DNA of 64,000 nt from Actinokineospora baliensis (GCF_016907695.1 NZ_JAFBCK010000001.1:2659001-2723000), one strand, 5' to 3'. Positions 34,005 to 44,284 are shown, counted from the stretch's first letter. The notes: a model not told the origin generated them from the sequence alone. Numbers and translations: made by a program.

Positions 34005-34829
34005 GTGCCGACCGCAGCCGATCCCGGATCCCGTTCCCCGCACCGGATCACGGCTTTCGCCGACCCCGCCGCCGAGTTCCTCGCGCACGCCTGCCTGACC
34101 TACGGCGCCGATGGTCCGGAGCGGATCGCGCACGCGTCGCGGCTGCTGGTCGACCACCCGTCGATCGTCGACGCCTCGTTCGCGGTCCCGGTGGTGCTGG
34201 GCGACCCGGAGCGGGTGCGGGAGTGGCTGGCCGCGGACCCGGCGGTGGCGGTCGCGCAGACCGGTCCTTTCGACTGGGAACCGTTGCTGTACCTGACCTA
34301 CGGCCGTCTCGGGGTGGGTGATCCGGTCGGGGTGGCGCAGCAGTTGCTCAACGCGGGGGCGGACCCGAACTCCGGGTACCTGTGGGAGGGGCTCTCGTCG
34401 CCGTTCACCGCGGTGACCGGCTGCTTCGGCCGTGGCGAAGGGGATCAGCCACCGCACCCGGCCGGTCTGGCGCTGGCGCGCCTGCTGCTGGCCGCAGGCG
34501 CCAGCCCCAACGACAGCCAGGCGCTCTACAACTGCCAGTTCCGCTCCGACGACGCGCACCTGCGGCTGCTGTTCGAGTTCGGCCTCGGGCGGGGCGAGCC
34601 GCCGTGGACCATGGCGCCGTCGACCCGGCGGATGCTGCACGACGTGCTGCTGTGGGCGGCGTCCACCGGGCAGCGGGACCGGGTGGCGCTGCTGCTCGAG
34701 CACGGGGTCGAGGCCGATCCGGGGATCGAGGGGCACCCGATCCACGGCGGCCGCTCGCCGGTCGAGGTGGCCAGGCACCACGGGCACACGGCGGTGGCCG
34801 AGCTGCTCGCGTCCTCTGTGGATGGTTGA
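34005..34829 (+). CDS. Ankyrin-repeat protein
   Basis: 274 aa, GTG start with GGAG 8 bp before it. Ankyrin-type units can be seen in VAQQLLNAGADPNSGYLWEG, LARLLLAAGASPNDSQALYN and VALLLEHGVEADPGIEGHPI, ending with GRSPVEVARHHGHTAVAELL. The N-terminal 90 residues are helical and may be degenerate repeats. No signal peptide, so it is a cytoplasmic scaffold or binding protein. It follows the STAS gene with 2 bp between stop and start and so is probably in one operon with it. Confidence 0.82.
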   Translation: MPTAADPGSRSPHRITAFADPAAEFLAHACLTYGADGPERIAHASRLLVDHPSIVDASFAVPVVLGDPERVREWLAADPAVAVAQTGPFDWEPLLYLTYGRLGVGDPVGVAQQLLNAGADPNSGYLWEGLSSPFTAVTGCFGRGEGDQPPHPAGLALARLLLAAGASPNDSQALYNCQFRSDDAHLRLLFEFGLGRGEPPWTMAPSTRRMLHDVLLWAASTGQRDRVALLLEHGVEADPGIEGHPIHGGRSPVEVARHHGHTAVAELLASSVDG

Positions 34830-34983
34830 CCGAGGGTTCGAACTCGATCACCCTGAGTCGCGGTTTCACCCTCGGTAGCCCCTTCGGGTGGTCCCGGTAT
34901 CCGCCGATCGGCCGGAGGGGTTGCGCTAGGGACTACGGTCTGAGCCCGACCCCAACGCGAAAACCCTTCCGCGGAGGCCAGCC

Positions 34984-35886
34984 GTGCGCCCGACCGACCC
35001 CACCGACGCACCCCCCGGCGTGCGCGCGAGCGCTGGTGATCCGGCGGTGTCCGCCCAGCTCGCGGCCTTCCTGGAGCGGTTCGTCGGCGACCGGGACCTG
35101 GCCGAGCGGCTGGCCGGGCGCGCGGGCTCCGGGCGCACCAGGGCCCGGGTGTTCAGCGCGGGCTTCCGCAGTGCGCTGAATCACATCCGCCGCGATGTCC
35201 CCATGGTCGAGTTGCCCGACCTGTTCGCCGACGACCACCAGGCCGACCACACCACCGCCGTCCAAGCCACCCAGCTCGTCTGGGACGCCGCGGCGACCAT
35301 GGACCCGCGCACCCTGGCCATCCTCGAACTGACCCTGCGCGATGGCCTCACCACCCGGGACCTGGCCCACGCCTTGGACGTCAGCCCCGTCCAAGCCGCC
35401 CGCCTGGCCCGCCGCGCCCGCACCACCTTCACCGACGCCGTCCACACGCACCTGGTCGCCCACGCCTACTGCCCCGGCCTGTCGACCACAGCGCCCACCG
35501 CGGTCGACCGCCACTTCCGCCGCTGCCCGCACTGCCGCGAACTGTCCAGCCGCCTCACCGCGCCGCTGGCCGTGCTCGCGGTGCTGCTCTCCGACCCGCA
35601 GCCCTCCACCGACGACCCCGCCTGGGCGCCGGTGGACCCGCGCCGCCACCTGCTCCTCAAGACCGCCATGACCCTGGCGCTCACCCTCGGTCTCACCGCG
35701 GTCCTGTCGCTGGTCCCGCACGACGCCATCCCGCCCGAATCAGCGGTTCCCGCCACGACCATCGAACTCCCGGCCGTCACCACCTCCGGGTCCGCCACCC
35801 CGACCACCACCGCGCCCAAGGGCTCGATCGCGGTGGACCCGCTGGTCGGCGGCGACGGCCCGCACTCGATCTCAGTCGACCGCTAG
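34984..35886 (+). CDS. Sigma-factor-like HTH fused to zinc motif and membrane helix
   Basis: 300 aa, GTG with GGAGG 9 bp before it. Residues about 20-160 resemble the sigma-70 region 2/4 arrangement of ECF factors, above all [34 protein letters not shown] (core [20 protein letters not shown]). A ZAS-like H-x3-C-x2-C motif follows (His177, Cys181, Cys184), and a membrane helix at about 221-241 precedes a Thr-rich tail outside the cell. Sigma and anti-sigma features therefore seem to share one chain, tethered to the membrane. It meets tex tail to tail with a 4-bp overlap. Confidence 0.65.
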   Translation: MRPTDPTDAPPGVRASAGDPAVSAQLAAFLERFVGDRDLAERLAGRAGSGRTRARVFSAGFRSALNHIRRDVPMVELPDLFADDHQADHTTAVQATQLVWDAAATMDPRTLAILELTLRDGLTTRDLAHALDVSPVQAARLARRARTTFTDAVHTHLVAHAYCPGLSTTAPTAVDRHFRRCPHCRELSSRLTAPLAVLAVLLSDPQPSTDDPAWAPVDPRRHLLLKTAMTLALTLGLTAVLSLVPHDAIPPESAVPATTIELPAVTTSGSATPTTTAPKGSIAVDPLVGGDGPHSISVDR

Positions 35887-38216
35887 CCCTTGTACCCCGC
35901 GCGGCGCAGGGCGTCCGCCAGGGAACCGCTGGCCGGGGCGGCGGCGGGCTTGGGGCGCCCGCCCTGGGACCGGTCGCCCTGGGCGCGGTTGGGGCGCGGC
36001 TTGTCGCGGCGCTGACCGGGATCACCCGGCGTGGGTAGTTCGTCGTCGAGGCGCAGGGTCAGGGAGATCCGCTTGCGCGGGATGTCGACCTCCAAGACCT
36101 TCACCCGGACCACGTCACCGGACTTGACCACCTCGCGGGGGTCCTTGACGAAGTTCTTGGACAGCGCCGAGACGTGCACCAAGCCGTCCTGGTGCACGCC
36201 GATGTCGACGAAGGCACCGAAGGCGGCGACGTTGGTGACCACGCCCTCCAGGGTCATGCCGGGGCGCAGGTCGCCGAGCTTCTCCACCCCGTCGGCGAAG
36301 GTCGCGGTCTTGAACTCCGGGCGCGGGTCGCGGCCCGGCTTGTCCAGCTCCGCGATGATGTCGGTGACCGTCGGCAGGCCGAAGGTGTCGTCGATGAAGT
36401 CCTGCGCGCGCAATGCCCGCAGCTTCGGCGAGTTGCCGATCAGCGCGGTCAGGTCGCCACCGGTGCTGGCCAGGATGCGGCGGACCACCGGGTACGCCTC
36501 GGGGTGCACGCTCGAGGAGTCCAGCGGGTCGTCGCCGGAGGGGATCCGCAGGAAGCCCGCGCACTGCTCGAACGCCTTCGCCCCCAACCGGGCCACGTCC
36601 TTGAGCCCCTTGCGGCTGCGGAACGGACCGTTGGCGTCGCGGTGGGACACGATGTTCTCCGCCAGCGTCGCCCCGATGCCCGACACCCGGGTCAGCAGCG
36701 GCGCGGACGCGGTGTTGACGTCGACACCGACGCCGTTCACGCAGTCCTCGACCACCGCGTCCAGCGAGCGCGACAGCTTCACCTCGGACAGGTCGTGCTG
36801 GTACTGCCCGACGCCGATCGACTTGGGGTCGATCTTCACCAGCTCGGCCAGCGGGTCCTGCAGCCGCCGCGCGATGGACACCGCGCCGCGCAGCGACACG
36901 TCCATCCCGGGCAGCTCCTGCGCCGCGTACGCCGACGCCGAGTACACCGACGCGCCCGCCTCCGACACCACGACCTTGGTCAGCCGCAGCTCGGCGTGCT
37001 TCTTGATCAGCTCGCCCGCCAGCTTGTCGGTCTCGCGCGAGGCGGTGCCGTTGCCGATCGCGACCAGCTCGACCCGGTGCTCGGCGGCCAACCGGGCCAG
37101 CTTCGCCAGCGACTCGTCCCAGCGCTGCTGCGGCACGTGCGGGTAGATCACGTCCGTGGCCACGACCTTGCCCGTCGCGTCGACGACCGCGACCTTCACG
37201 CCGGTGCGGAAACCGGGGTCGAGCCCCATGGTCGCCCGGGTACCGGCCGGCGCGGCGAGCAGCAGGTCGCGCAGGTTCATCGCGAACACCCGCACCGCCT
37301 CGTCCTCGGCGTTCTGCCGCAACCGCGAGCGCAGGTCGATGCCCAGGTGCACCAGGATCCGCGTGCGCCAGGCCCAGCGCACCGCGTCCGAGAGCCACTT
37401 GTCACCGGGGCGGCCCTGGTCCGACACCCGGAACCGGGCGGCGATGGCGATCTCGTAGTCGCTGCGCACCAGCGGCGACGGGTCCGCGTCGGGGTCCGGC
37501 TCCAGGTTGAGGTCGAGCACCTCTTCCTTCTCACCGCGCAGCATCGCCAGGATCCGGTGCGAGGGCAGCCGCTCGAACGGCTCGGAGAACTCGAAGTAGT
37601 CGGAGAACTTCGCGCCCTCCTCTTCCTTGCCCTCGCGGACCTTCGACGCCAGCACGCCCCGCTGCCACATCCGCTCGCGCAGCTCGCCGATCAGGTCCGC
37701 GTCCTCGGCGAAGCGCTCGACCAGGATCGACCGCGCCCCCTCCAGCGCCGCCGCCACATCGGCCACACCCTTGTCCGCGTCCACGAACCCGGCCGCCACC
37801 TCGCGCGGGTCGTGCGCCGGGTCGCCGAGCAGCTGGTCGGCCAGCGGCTCGAGGCCCGCCTCGCGGGCGATCTGCGCCTTGGTGCGCCGCTTCGGCTTGT
37901 ACGGCAGGTAGATGTCCTCCAGCCGCGCCTTGGAGTCGGCCGCCATGATCTGCGCGGTCAGCGCGTCGTCGAGCTTGCCCTGCTCGCGGATCGAGTCCAG
38001 GACCGCGGTCCGCCGCTCCTCCAGCTCGCGCAGGTACCGCAGCCGCTCCTCCAGGGTGCGCAGCTGCGTGTCGTCGAGCGCGCCGGTGACCTCCTTGCGG
38101 TAGCGGGCGATGAACGGCACCGTCGCGCCCCCGTCGAGCAGCTCGACGGCGGCGGTCACCTGCCGGTCGCGCACCCCGAGTTCCTCGGCGATGCGCTGGT
38201 GGATTGGTGCGGTCAT
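35883..38216 (-). CDS. tex: Tex-family RNA-binding transcriptional accessory protein
   Basis: 777 aa. I take ATG 38216 because GGGAGCGAGA lies just before it; GTG 38246 is in frame. Tex blocks in order: [30 protein letters not shown], the YqgF-like domain ([29 protein letters not shown]), [15 protein letters not shown], helix-hairpin-helix motifs ([33 protein letters not shown]), and an S1 domain ([20 protein letters not shown]). Tex proteins bind nucleic acid at transcribing polymerase and influence gene expression. The C-terminal 60 residues are a basic Pro/Arg/Gly tail. Confidence 0.95.
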   Translation of the reverse strand: MTAPIHQRIAEELGVRDRQVTAAVELLDGGATVPFIARYRKEVTGALDDTQLRTLEERLRYLRELEERRTAVLDSIREQGKLDDALTAQIMAADSKARLEDIYLPYKPKRRTKAQIAREAGLEPLADQLLGDPAHDPREVAAGFVDADKGVADVAAALEGARSILVERFAEDADLIGELRERMWQRGVLASKVREGKEEEGAKFSDYFEFSEPFERLPSHRILAMLRGEKEEVLDLNLEPDPDADPSPLVRSDYEIAIAARFRVSDQGRPGDKWLSDAVRWAWRTRILVHLGIDLRSRLRQNAEDEAVRVFAMNLRDLLLAAPAGTRATMGLDPGFRTGVKVAVVDATGKVVATDVIYPHVPQQRWDESLAKLARLAAEHRVELVAIGNGTASRETDKLAGELIKKHAELRLTKVVVSEAGASVYSASAYAAQELPGMDVSLRGAVSIARRLQDPLAELVKIDPKSIGVGQYQHDLSEVKLSRSLDAVVEDCVNGVGVDVNTASAPLLTRVSGIGATLAENIVSHRDANGPFRSRKGLKDVARLGAKAFEQCAGFLRIPSGDDPLDSSSVHPEAYPVVRRILASTGGDLTALIGNSPKLRALRAQDFIDDTFGLPTVTDIIAELDKPGRDPRPEFKTATFADGVEKLGDLRPGMTLEGVVTNVAAFGAFVDIGVHQDGLVHVSALSKNFVKDPREVVKSGDVVRVKVLEVDIPRKRISLTLRLDDELPTPGDPGQRRDKPRPNRAQGDRSQGGRPKPAAAPASGSLADALRRAGYKG

Positions 38217-38365
38217 CGCGTCTCGCTCCCACGTGTTGCCGGTCACTGCCCGTACCCATTCTTGCGGACCGGCACCGGGCGCGGGTGGCAGGGGCGCGCC
38301 CTGTGGACAACTCGGCGCGGCCGCGGCCCGGTCGTGGGATAAAGGTCCCGACGAGAGGAGGAGGT

Positions 38366-39055
38366 ATGCGGGTCGGGTTGTTCCTCACCTGCCTCAACGA
38401 CGCGCTGTTCCCGGCCGCGGGCAAGGCCGTGGTGCGGGTGTTGGAGCGGCTCGGGCACGAGGTCGTGTTCCCGGCCGGGCAGACCTGTTGCGGCCAGGCG
38501 CACTTCAACACCGGGTACCGCCGCGAGTGCGTCCCCCTGGCGCGCAAGTTCCTCGGCGACTTCGCCGGTCTGGACCACGTGGTGTCCCCGTCTGCCTCCT
38601 GCGTCGCCATGGTCCGGGAGAACTACCCGGAGTTGGTCGGCCAGTCACCGCCGGTGTTCGAGCTGACCGAGTTCCTGGTCGACGTCCTCGGCGTGACCGA
38701 TGTCGGCGCCGCCTTCCCGCACCGCGTCACCTACCACCCCACCTGCCACGGCCTGCGCCTGCTCGACCTGGGCGACCGGCCGACGGCCCTGCTGCGCGCG
38801 GTCCGGGGCCTGCGGCTGATCGACCTCCCGGACGCCACGCACTGCTGCGGGTTCGGCGGCACGTTCGCGGTGAAGAACGCGGACACCTCGGTGGCCATGG
38901 GCACGGACAAGGCCAGGAACGTGCTGGCCACCGGGGCCGAGGTCGTGGCAGCGGTGGACAACTCCTGCCTCATGCACGTGGGCGGCCTGCTCTCGCGGTG
39001 GCGCTCGGGCACCCGCGTCATGCACGTCGCCGAGATCCTTGCGAGCGCCCCATGA
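38366..39055 (+). CDS. lutA: L-lactate utilisation protein LutA (Fe-S, CCG domain)
   Basis: 229 aa, ATG with GAGGAGGAGG. Two CCG (DUF224) cysteine motifs, in [18 protein letters not shown] (core TCCGQ) and [15 protein letters not shown], plus [12 protein letters not shown] and [12 protein letters not shown]. LutA works with LutB and LutC to oxidise L-lactate to pyruvate. The gene overlaps lutB by 4 bp and diverges from tex, with a 149-bp promoter region between them. Confidence 0.92.
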   Translation: MRVGLFLTCLNDALFPAAGKAVVRVLERLGHEVVFPAGQTCCGQAHFNTGYRRECVPLARKFLGDFAGLDHVVSPSASCVAMVRENYPELVGQSPPVFELTEFLVDVLGVTDVGAAFPHRVTYHPTCHGLRLLDLGDRPTALLRAVRGLRLIDLPDATHCCGFGGTFAVKNADTSVAMGTDKARNVLATGAEVVAAVDNSCLMHVGGLLSRWRSGTRVMHVAEILASAP

Positions 39056-40440
39056 GCGTCTGGCTGGGGATGCCGCCGTTCCCCGAAGCGGCGCGCGAAG
39101 CGTTGGCGGACACGCAGTTGCGGGCGAACCTGCGGGCCGCGACAGCGACGATCCGGGCGAAACGGGCCGCGGTCGTGGCCGAGCGGTCGGACTGGGAACA
39201 GCTGCGCGAGGCCGGTCGGGCGATCAAGGACCGGGCGCTGCGCGACCTCGACACGTACCTGCTCCAACTGGAGGAGCGGGTGACGGCGGCGGGCGGCACC
39301 GTGCACTGGGCGCGCGACGCGGCGGAGGCGAACCGGATCGTCATCGGACTGGTGCGCGCGGCGGGGGCAGACGGGGTCGTCAAGGTCAAGTCCATGGCGA
39401 CCCAGGAGATCGAGCTCAACGAGGCGCTCGCCGCCGCCGGGATCACCGCCGTGGAAACCGATCTCGCCGAGTTGATCGTCCAACTGGGACACGACAGGCC
39501 GTCGCACATCCTGGTGCCCGCCATCCACCGCAACCGCGCCCAGATCCGCGACCTGTTCCGCCGCGAGATGCCCGGCGCGGGCGAAGACCTGACCGACGAC
39601 CCGGTCGCGCTCGCCTCGGCCGCCCGCGCGCACCTGCGCCGCGAGTTCCTCACCGCCCGGGTCGCGGTCTCCGGCGCGAACTTCGCCGTCGCCGAGACCG
39701 GGTCGCTGGTGGTCGTGGAGTCCGAGGGCAACGGGCGGATGTGCCTGACCCTGCCGGAGGTCCTGATCAGCGTGGTCGGCATCGAGAAGGTCATCCCCAC
39801 CGAGGCGGACCTGGAGGTCATGCTGCAGTTGCTGCCGCGCTCGGCCACCGGCGAACGCATGAACCCGTACACGTCCATCTGGCGCGGCACCACCCCCGGC
39901 GACGGTCCCCGCGAGTTCCACCTGGTGCTGCTCGACAACGGCCGCACCACCGCCCTCGCCGACGAGATCGGCCGAGACGCCCTGCGCTGCATCCGCTGCT
40001 CCGCCTGCCTCAACGTCTGCCCCGTCTACGAACGCACCGGCGGCCACGCCTACGGCTCGGTGTACCCCGGACCGATCGGCGCTATCCTCACCCCCCAACT
40101 CCGAGGCCCCGACCCGGTGGCCGACAGCCTCCCCTACGCCTCCACCTTGTGCGGCGCCTGCTTCGACGCCTGCCCCGTGAAGATCGACATCCCCCGCGCC
40201 CTGGTGCACCTGCGGACCAAGGTCGCCCACCCCGCCACCGAACAATCCACCATGCGCGCCGCCGCCTGGACCCTGACCACCCCCCGAAGATTCGCCCTAG
40301 CCCGCCGCCTCGTCCCGTTGGCCACCCGCTTCGCCCGGCTCCCCGGCCCCTGGCGCAAGTGGACCCACACCCGCGACCTGCCCGCGCCGGAGGGCGAGTC
40401 GTTCCGTGAGTGGTGGCGGAGAAGGGAGGGCAGCCCATGA
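39052..40440 (+). CDS. lutB: L-lactate utilisation iron-sulfur protein LutB
   Basis: 462 aa from ATG 39052. The N-terminal two thirds are the LUD domain with VAETGSLVVVESEGNGRM (core AETGSLVVVESEGNG). The C-terminal ferredoxin-like part has two 4Fe-4S clusters' worth of Cys: CIRCSACLNVCPVY and LCGACFDACPVKID. It carries electrons from lactate oxidation. In most actinomycetes lutC starts at or near the lutB stop; here lutC is 819 bp away, separated by decayed copies of its own start. Confidence 0.92.
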   Translation: MSVWLGMPPFPEAAREALADTQLRANLRAATATIRAKRAAVVAERSDWEQLREAGRAIKDRALRDLDTYLLQLEERVTAAGGTVHWARDAAEANRIVIGLVRAAGADGVVKVKSMATQEIELNEALAAAGITAVETDLAELIVQLGHDRPSHILVPAIHRNRAQIRDLFRREMPGAGEDLTDDPVALASAARAHLRREFLTARVAVSGANFAVAETGSLVVVESEGNGRMCLTLPEVLISVVGIEKVIPTEADLEVMLQLLPRSATGERMNPYTSIWRGTTPGDGPREFHLVLLDNGRTTALADEIGRDALRCIRCSACLNVCPVYERTGGHAYGSVYPGPIGAILTPQLRGPDPVADSLPYASTLCGACFDACPVKIDIPRALVHLRTKVAHPATEQSTMRAAAWTLTTPRRFALARRLVPLATRFARLPGPWRKWTHTRDLPAPEGESFREWWRRREGSP

Positions 40441-41259
40441 GGAAGTGCTGGCTCGGCCCCGGCCCGCGCCAGACCCACATCGGGCGATCTCGGTTCGCCG
40501 CCGAATCGCTCGCGGTCCTCCGTACGGCGCCTTGGGCGACGGTGACCGTATCGGGAGGGGCGTGCTGTGGGCACCTGCGCGGCGTGAACGAGTCGGGAGG
40601 AGGCGTGCTGCGGATGCTCGTGAGGAGTTCTTGGCGCGGCTCCGTTTCCGCACCGAGCCAGCCCCGCCAGCCCAACCACTGGACACTCGGAAGCCGCCCA
40701 CCCACTGCTCGATGGGGCGGACCTGTTTTGCGTGGGGTGGCGGCGTCCGTAGCGTTGTGCGCTGCAGGGCCATGCTTTTCGGCCCCAGCTTTGCGGTCCT
40801 GCCACGGGCGGCGCAGGGGCCCCGCGCAAAACAGGTTCGCCCCATCGAGCCCACCGCACCACCGCAGACCCGGTCGCAAGGCGCGAAGCGACGAGCCGCC
40901 TGGGGCGGCCAACGGGCGCCCGTGAGGAGGCCCAGGCTCGGTCGGCGCTGGGATCGCGCCGGGCGGAGGTCGGCCGGAGCGTGGATTTTGATGCTGGGCG
41001 GGTTTCGATAGCAGGGAGGCTGTGGAGGCTCGTGAGGGGATCTTGGCGCGGGCCTGGTCCGCGCTGGGCCCTTGGCCCACGGGTCGGGCTCGCTGCCTGG
41101 GCGGCCAATGGGCGCCCGTGAAGAGGCCCGGGCTCGGGCGGCGCTGGGTTCGCGCCGGTTGGGTCGTGGGCGTCGATGCGGTGGCGGTGGTGACCAAGCA
41201 GGCCGCCGTCGGTGCGGGGCAGTGTGGCTGGGCGGGTTTCGGGAGCAAGGAGGTGTGTT
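40433..41259 (+). repeat. Decayed tandem copies of the lutC 5' end
   Basis: Five segments in this 0.8-kb gap translate to versions of the LutC N-terminus (DAREEVLARIRSALGPRR): about 40436 (HEEVLARPRPAPDP), 40613 (DAREEFLARLRFRTEP), 40917 (REEAQARSALGSRR), 41022 (VEAREGILARAWSALGP) and 41113 (REEARARAALGSRR). Copies at 40613 and 41022 keep a Shine-Dalgarno-like GGAGG before them. The stretches from 40899 and from 41092 form a tandem duplication of about 195-230 bp. None continues into a complete LutC. A dispersed repeat is inserted at about 40674-40878. Confidence 0.75.
40674..40878. repeat. Dispersed repeat with 31-bp terminal inverted repeats, copy 1
   Basis: The core (40707-40850, 144 bp) is bounded by inverted repeats of 31 bp with two mismatches, each starting GCTCGATGGGGCG from the outside. 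A second copy, in inverse orientation, lies at 56944-57211; similarity continues about 30 bp beyond the core on both sides. The core encodes no transposase. Size and termini fit a miniature inverted-repeat element. Confidence 0.75.
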
Positions 41260-41868
41260 GTGGACGCTCGTGAGGAGGTCCTGGCGCGGATCCGGTCCGC
41301 GCTGGGTCCGCGCCGTGAGCGGGTCGATGTCCCGCGCGACTACCGCCGCGAGTTGCCCGAGGGAACCGACGTCGTGGGGTTGTTCGCGGGGCGGGTGGCG
41401 GACTACCGGGCTGATGTCCGCCGGGTCCCCGGTGGCGCTGATGTCGCCGGGGAGGTGGGGCGGGTGGTCCGGGAGTGGGGGATCCGGTCGCTGGTCGTGC
41501 CGCCGGGGTTACCGGGGGAGTACCTGTCCGGGGTGGACGTCGAGTTCCGGGGTGACAGCCCGCCGTTGACCACCGCTGAGCTCGACGACTGCGATGCCGT
41601 GATCACCGAGTGCGCCGCGGCGGTGGCGGAGACCGGGTCGTTGGTGCTCGGCCGCGACCAGGGGCGGCGGGCGTTGACGCTCATCCCCGACCGGCACATC
41701 TGCGTCGTGCGGGCCGAGCGGGTCGTCGGCACCGTGCCCCAGGTCCTCTCGGTGCCGCCGCCGGTCACCTGGGTCAGCGGGCCGTCGGCCACCAGCGACA
41801 TCGAACTCCACCGGGTGGAAGGGGTGCACGGGCCGCGCACCCTGCTGGTGCTCATCGTGGGTTCGTGA
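41260..41868 (+). CDS. lutC: L-lactate utilisation protein LutC (LUD domain)
   Basis: 202 aa, GTG 41260 with AAGGAGG 6-11 bp before it. VDAREEVLARIRSALGPRR is the normal LutC start, and the LUD domain contains ECAAAVAETGSLVLGRDQGRR, LTLIPDRHICVVRAERVVG and PSATSDIELHRVEGVHGP, with the ending RTLLVLIVGS. This is the only complete copy in the gap region, so it is the functional third subunit of the LutABC lactate oxidation system, expressed either by readthrough or by its own promoter. Confidence 0.9.
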   Translation: MDAREEVLARIRSALGPRRERVDVPRDYRRELPEGTDVVGLFAGRVADYRADVRRVPGGADVAGEVGRVVREWGIRSLVVPPGLPGEYLSGVDVEFRGDSPPLTTAELDDCDAVITECAAAVAETGSLVLGRDQGRRALTLIPDRHICVVRAERVVGTVPQVLSVPPPVTWVSGPSATSDIELHRVEGVHGPRTLLVLIVGS

Positions 41869-42111
41869 GCCACTGACGTGACTGCGCGTCGCAGTGTCCA
41901 CAGTGGTGCAGCCCGCGCGCCCGATCGGTGTGGTCCACTCTCGACACTGTCGCGCCGGACAGCACGGGCTGTGGTCCACAGTGGCCACCGCGTCACCCGT
42001 TGGTATGCGGGGTGATACCCGGATTAGTGGTCTGCCCGTCGACCCATTGGCGAGTTGGCTGCGCCGCGCCCACGATCGGATGGGGGGAACCGCCATCCGA
42101 TAGGAGGACCT

Positions 42112-44025
42112 GTGCGCCTACTGCGAAATCCGGCCGGGACGCCGCTCGCTCTCGCTCTCGCCGTTTCCCTTGCGACAGTCGGCTTGGCCCCCACCCCGGC
42201 GACAGCGGCGCCACCGGGTGTCGTGCCCTCCACGGTGGACGTCGTGCTCACCCCGGGCGCGTCGACGACCATCACCAAGGTCGTGACCACCCCGACCATC
42301 CCCAACAACCCGGACGTGGTGTTCCTCGCCGACACCACCGGCAGCATGGGCGCGGCCATCGCCAACGTGCGGGCCAACATCGGCAGCATCACCGGCTCCG
42401 TGCTCAGCGAACAGCCGACCGCGCGCTTCGGCGTCGCGGAGTTCAAGGACATGAAGGACGCCGTCCCGTTCCGGGTCAACCAGCAGCTCACCGCGGACGT
42501 CGGCCTCGTGCAGACCGCCACCACCCAGTGGGTGGCCGGTGGCGGCTACGACTTCCCCGAGGACCAGATCAACGCCCTCTACCAACTGGCCAACGGGGCG
42601 GTGAACTTCCGCGCGGGCAGCACCCGGGTGATCGCCATGTTCGGTGACGCGCCCTCGCACGACCCCAGCGGCGGCTACACCCTCGACGACGCCATCGCCG
42701 TGCTGCAGGCCGCCAGGGTCCGGGTGATCGCGGTGAACGCCGCGGGCCTCGACAGCAAGAAACAGGCCACCGCCCTGGTCAACGCCACCGGCGGCAGCCT
42801 GATCAACAACGTCTCCTCGGCGGGCGTGCCGCAGGCCCTGGTCGACGGCCTGCGCGGGATCAAGGCGACCGTCAGCCCGACCGTCACCTCCTGCGCGCCG
42901 GAGCTGTCGGTCAGCACCACCCCGGTCGGCAGCGCCTCGGTCGCGGGCGGGCAGGCGGCCACCTTCACCGAGACCATCACGGTCAGCCCGAGCGCGGCCC
43001 CCGGCAACTACACCTGCGTTGTCGACTACCTCGTCGACGGCGTCTCGCTCGGCTACGTGCAGACCAGCACCATCCGGGTGCTCGGCCTGTCCATCAACGA
43101 CGTCACGGTGCAGGAACCGACCCTGCTCACCGTCGGCTCCGCGGTGTTCACGGTGACGCTGAACGCGGCGTCCACCTCGCCGGTCACCGTCAACTACGCG
43201 ACCGTCGCGGGCACCGCCACCCTCGCCGACTTCACCCCGGTCTCCGGCACGCTCACCTTCGCGCCGGGGGAGACGACCAAGACCATCGCGGTGCCGGTCT
43301 TGCCGGACCTGCTCGACGAACCGACCGAGACCTTCCAAGTCGTGCTCTCCGCCGCGACCGGGGCCGGGATCGTCAGGGCCACCGGCACCGCGACCATCGC
43401 CGACGGCAACCGCAACGGCAGCTACACCTGCCAGGCGACCGCGGCCAAGCTGATCATCCTCAACGCCATCGGCGCGTCGGCGGCGGTGGCCAACTCGGCC
43501 AACGACCCGTGCGCGGAGGACACGAAGACGCTGATCAACGCCAGCCTGCCCAACGGCATCCTGACCGTGATCACCGGTGACGTGGACGCCACCACCGACC
43601 TCATCCCGGACAACCAGGCCTCCGTGCCGGCCGCGGGTGACGGGGCGCGGTCGACGGCCAACGTCAGCAGCACCACGATCAGCCTGCTCGGCCTGGCCAA
43701 CATCCAGGTCGGCGCGGTGACCGCCACCGCGGGCTTCACCTGCACCGCCGGTGCGGGCGGGGTGCTCACCCCGGTGTTCAGCGCCTCGTCGAACGTGGCG
43801 TCGCTGCGGGTCAACGGGCTCACCGTGGCCGTCGGCAGCGGCACCCTGGTGATCCCGCTGGTCGTCGGTCAGCTGCGGATCAACGCGACCACGACCGTCA
43901 ACGGCGAGTACACCCGCCAGGCGTTCGCCCTGGACACCACGCTGGGCACGGTCGTGCTCGGTGAGGCGAAGGTCGGGGTGAAGGGCACGACGCTCAACAG
44001 CACCGGCAACCCCTGCGCGGCCTGA
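42112..44025 (+). CDS. Secreted von Willebrand A / Calx-beta protein
   Basis: 637 aa, GTG 42112 preceded by AGGAGG. Signal peptide about 1-32; vWA domain about 60-245, with a MIDAS-like DTTGSMG (about 74-80) and FGDAPSHDP; a Cys-bounded beta region (TSCAPELSVST ... NYTCVVDY); a Calx-beta-like domain about 325-425 (VTVNYATVAGTATLADFTP, DEPTETFQVVLS); and a C-terminal beta domain about 445-637 with several Cys. No anchor or LAXTG is seen. A metal-dependent adhesion or matrix protein released from the cell is likely. The 243-bp gap before it has no gene. Confidence 0.85.
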   Translation: MRLLRNPAGTPLALALAVSLATVGLAPTPATAAPPGVVPSTVDVVLTPGASTTITKVVTTPTIPNNPDVVFLADTTGSMGAAIANVRANIGSITGSVLSEQPTARFGVAEFKDMKDAVPFRVNQQLTADVGLVQTATTQWVAGGGYDFPEDQINALYQLANGAVNFRAGSTRVIAMFGDAPSHDPSGGYTLDDAIAVLQAARVRVIAVNAAGLDSKKQATALVNATGGSLINNVSSAGVPQALVDGLRGIKATVSPTVTSCAPELSVSTTPVGSASVAGGQAATFTETITVSPSAAPGNYTCVVDYLVDGVSLGYVQTSTIRVLGLSINDVTVQEPTLLTVGSAVFTVTLNAASTSPVTVNYATVAGTATLADFTPVSGTLTFAPGETTKTIAVPVLPDLLDEPTETFQVVLSAATGAGIVRATGTATIADGNRNGSYTCQATAAKLIILNAIGASAAVANSANDPCAEDTKTLINASLPNGILTVITGDVDATTDLIPDNQASVPAAGDGARSTANVSSTTISLLGLANIQVGAVTATAGFTCTAGAGGVLTPVFSASSNVASLRVNGLTVAVGSGTLVIPLVVGQLRINATTTVNGEYTRQAFALDTTLGTVVLGEAKVGVKGTTLNSTGNPCAA

Positions 44026-44032
44026 CGTGCGC

Positions 44033-44064
44033 GGGCCCCGCTCCGGATCTCCGGAGCGGGGCCC
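44033..44064. terminator. Bidirectional terminator between vWA gene and csp
   Basis: A perfect 14-bp stem (GGGCCCCGCTCCGG and complement) around a 4-nt loop lies between two convergent genes, 8 bp after the vWA stop and 17 bp after the csp stop. It can serve both strands. Confidence 0.85.
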
Positions 44065-44080
44065 GTTCGGTCGTGATCGC

Positions 44081-44284
44081 TCAGACCGCGGTCACGCCGG
44101 TGGCTTGCGGGCCCTTGGAGCCCTGACCGACCTCGTAGCGCACCTTCTGGTTCTCCTCCAGCGTCCGGAAACCGGTCGTCTGAATCTCCGAGTAGTGCAC
44201 GAACACGTCGGCGCCGCCGTCGTCGGGGGCGATGAATCCGTACCCCTTCTCCGAGTTGAACCACTTGACGGTGCCCTGGGCCAT
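44081..44284 (-). CDS. Cold-shock protein (CspA family)
   Basis: 67 aa, ATG. A complete cold-shock domain with RNP1 KGYGFI and RNP2 VFVHY, beginning [20 protein letters not shown] (20 residues). Length and ending ([10 protein letters not shown]) are standard for actinobacterial CspA-type proteins, which bind single-stranded RNA and DNA as chaperones. The 170 bp upstream would hold the promoter and a 5' leader; I see no clear cold-box. Confidence 0.96.
   Translation of the reverse strand: MAQGTVKWFNSEKGYGFIAPDDGGADVFVHYSEIQTTGFRTLEENQKVRYEVGQGSKGPQATGVTAV

Noticed and set aside
34829..34876. Nine-bp inverted repeat ACCGAGGGT/ACCCTCGGT after the ankyrin gene
   Set aside because: The loop of 30 nt and moderate stem make it a poor terminator; not listed as a feature. 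GGTTCGAACTC inside it looked tRNA-like but no cloverleaf can be drawn.
38320..38360. Possible GntR/LutR operator GTCGTGGGA-N6-TCCCGAC before lutA
   Set aside because: Symmetry needs a one-base bulge and overlaps the RBS region; too weak to annotate.
40406..41011. Open frame of 201 codons in the lutB-lutC gap
   Set aside because: It strings together two decayed LutC starts and the dispersed repeat. No coherent protein, so treated as repeat/fossil sequence.
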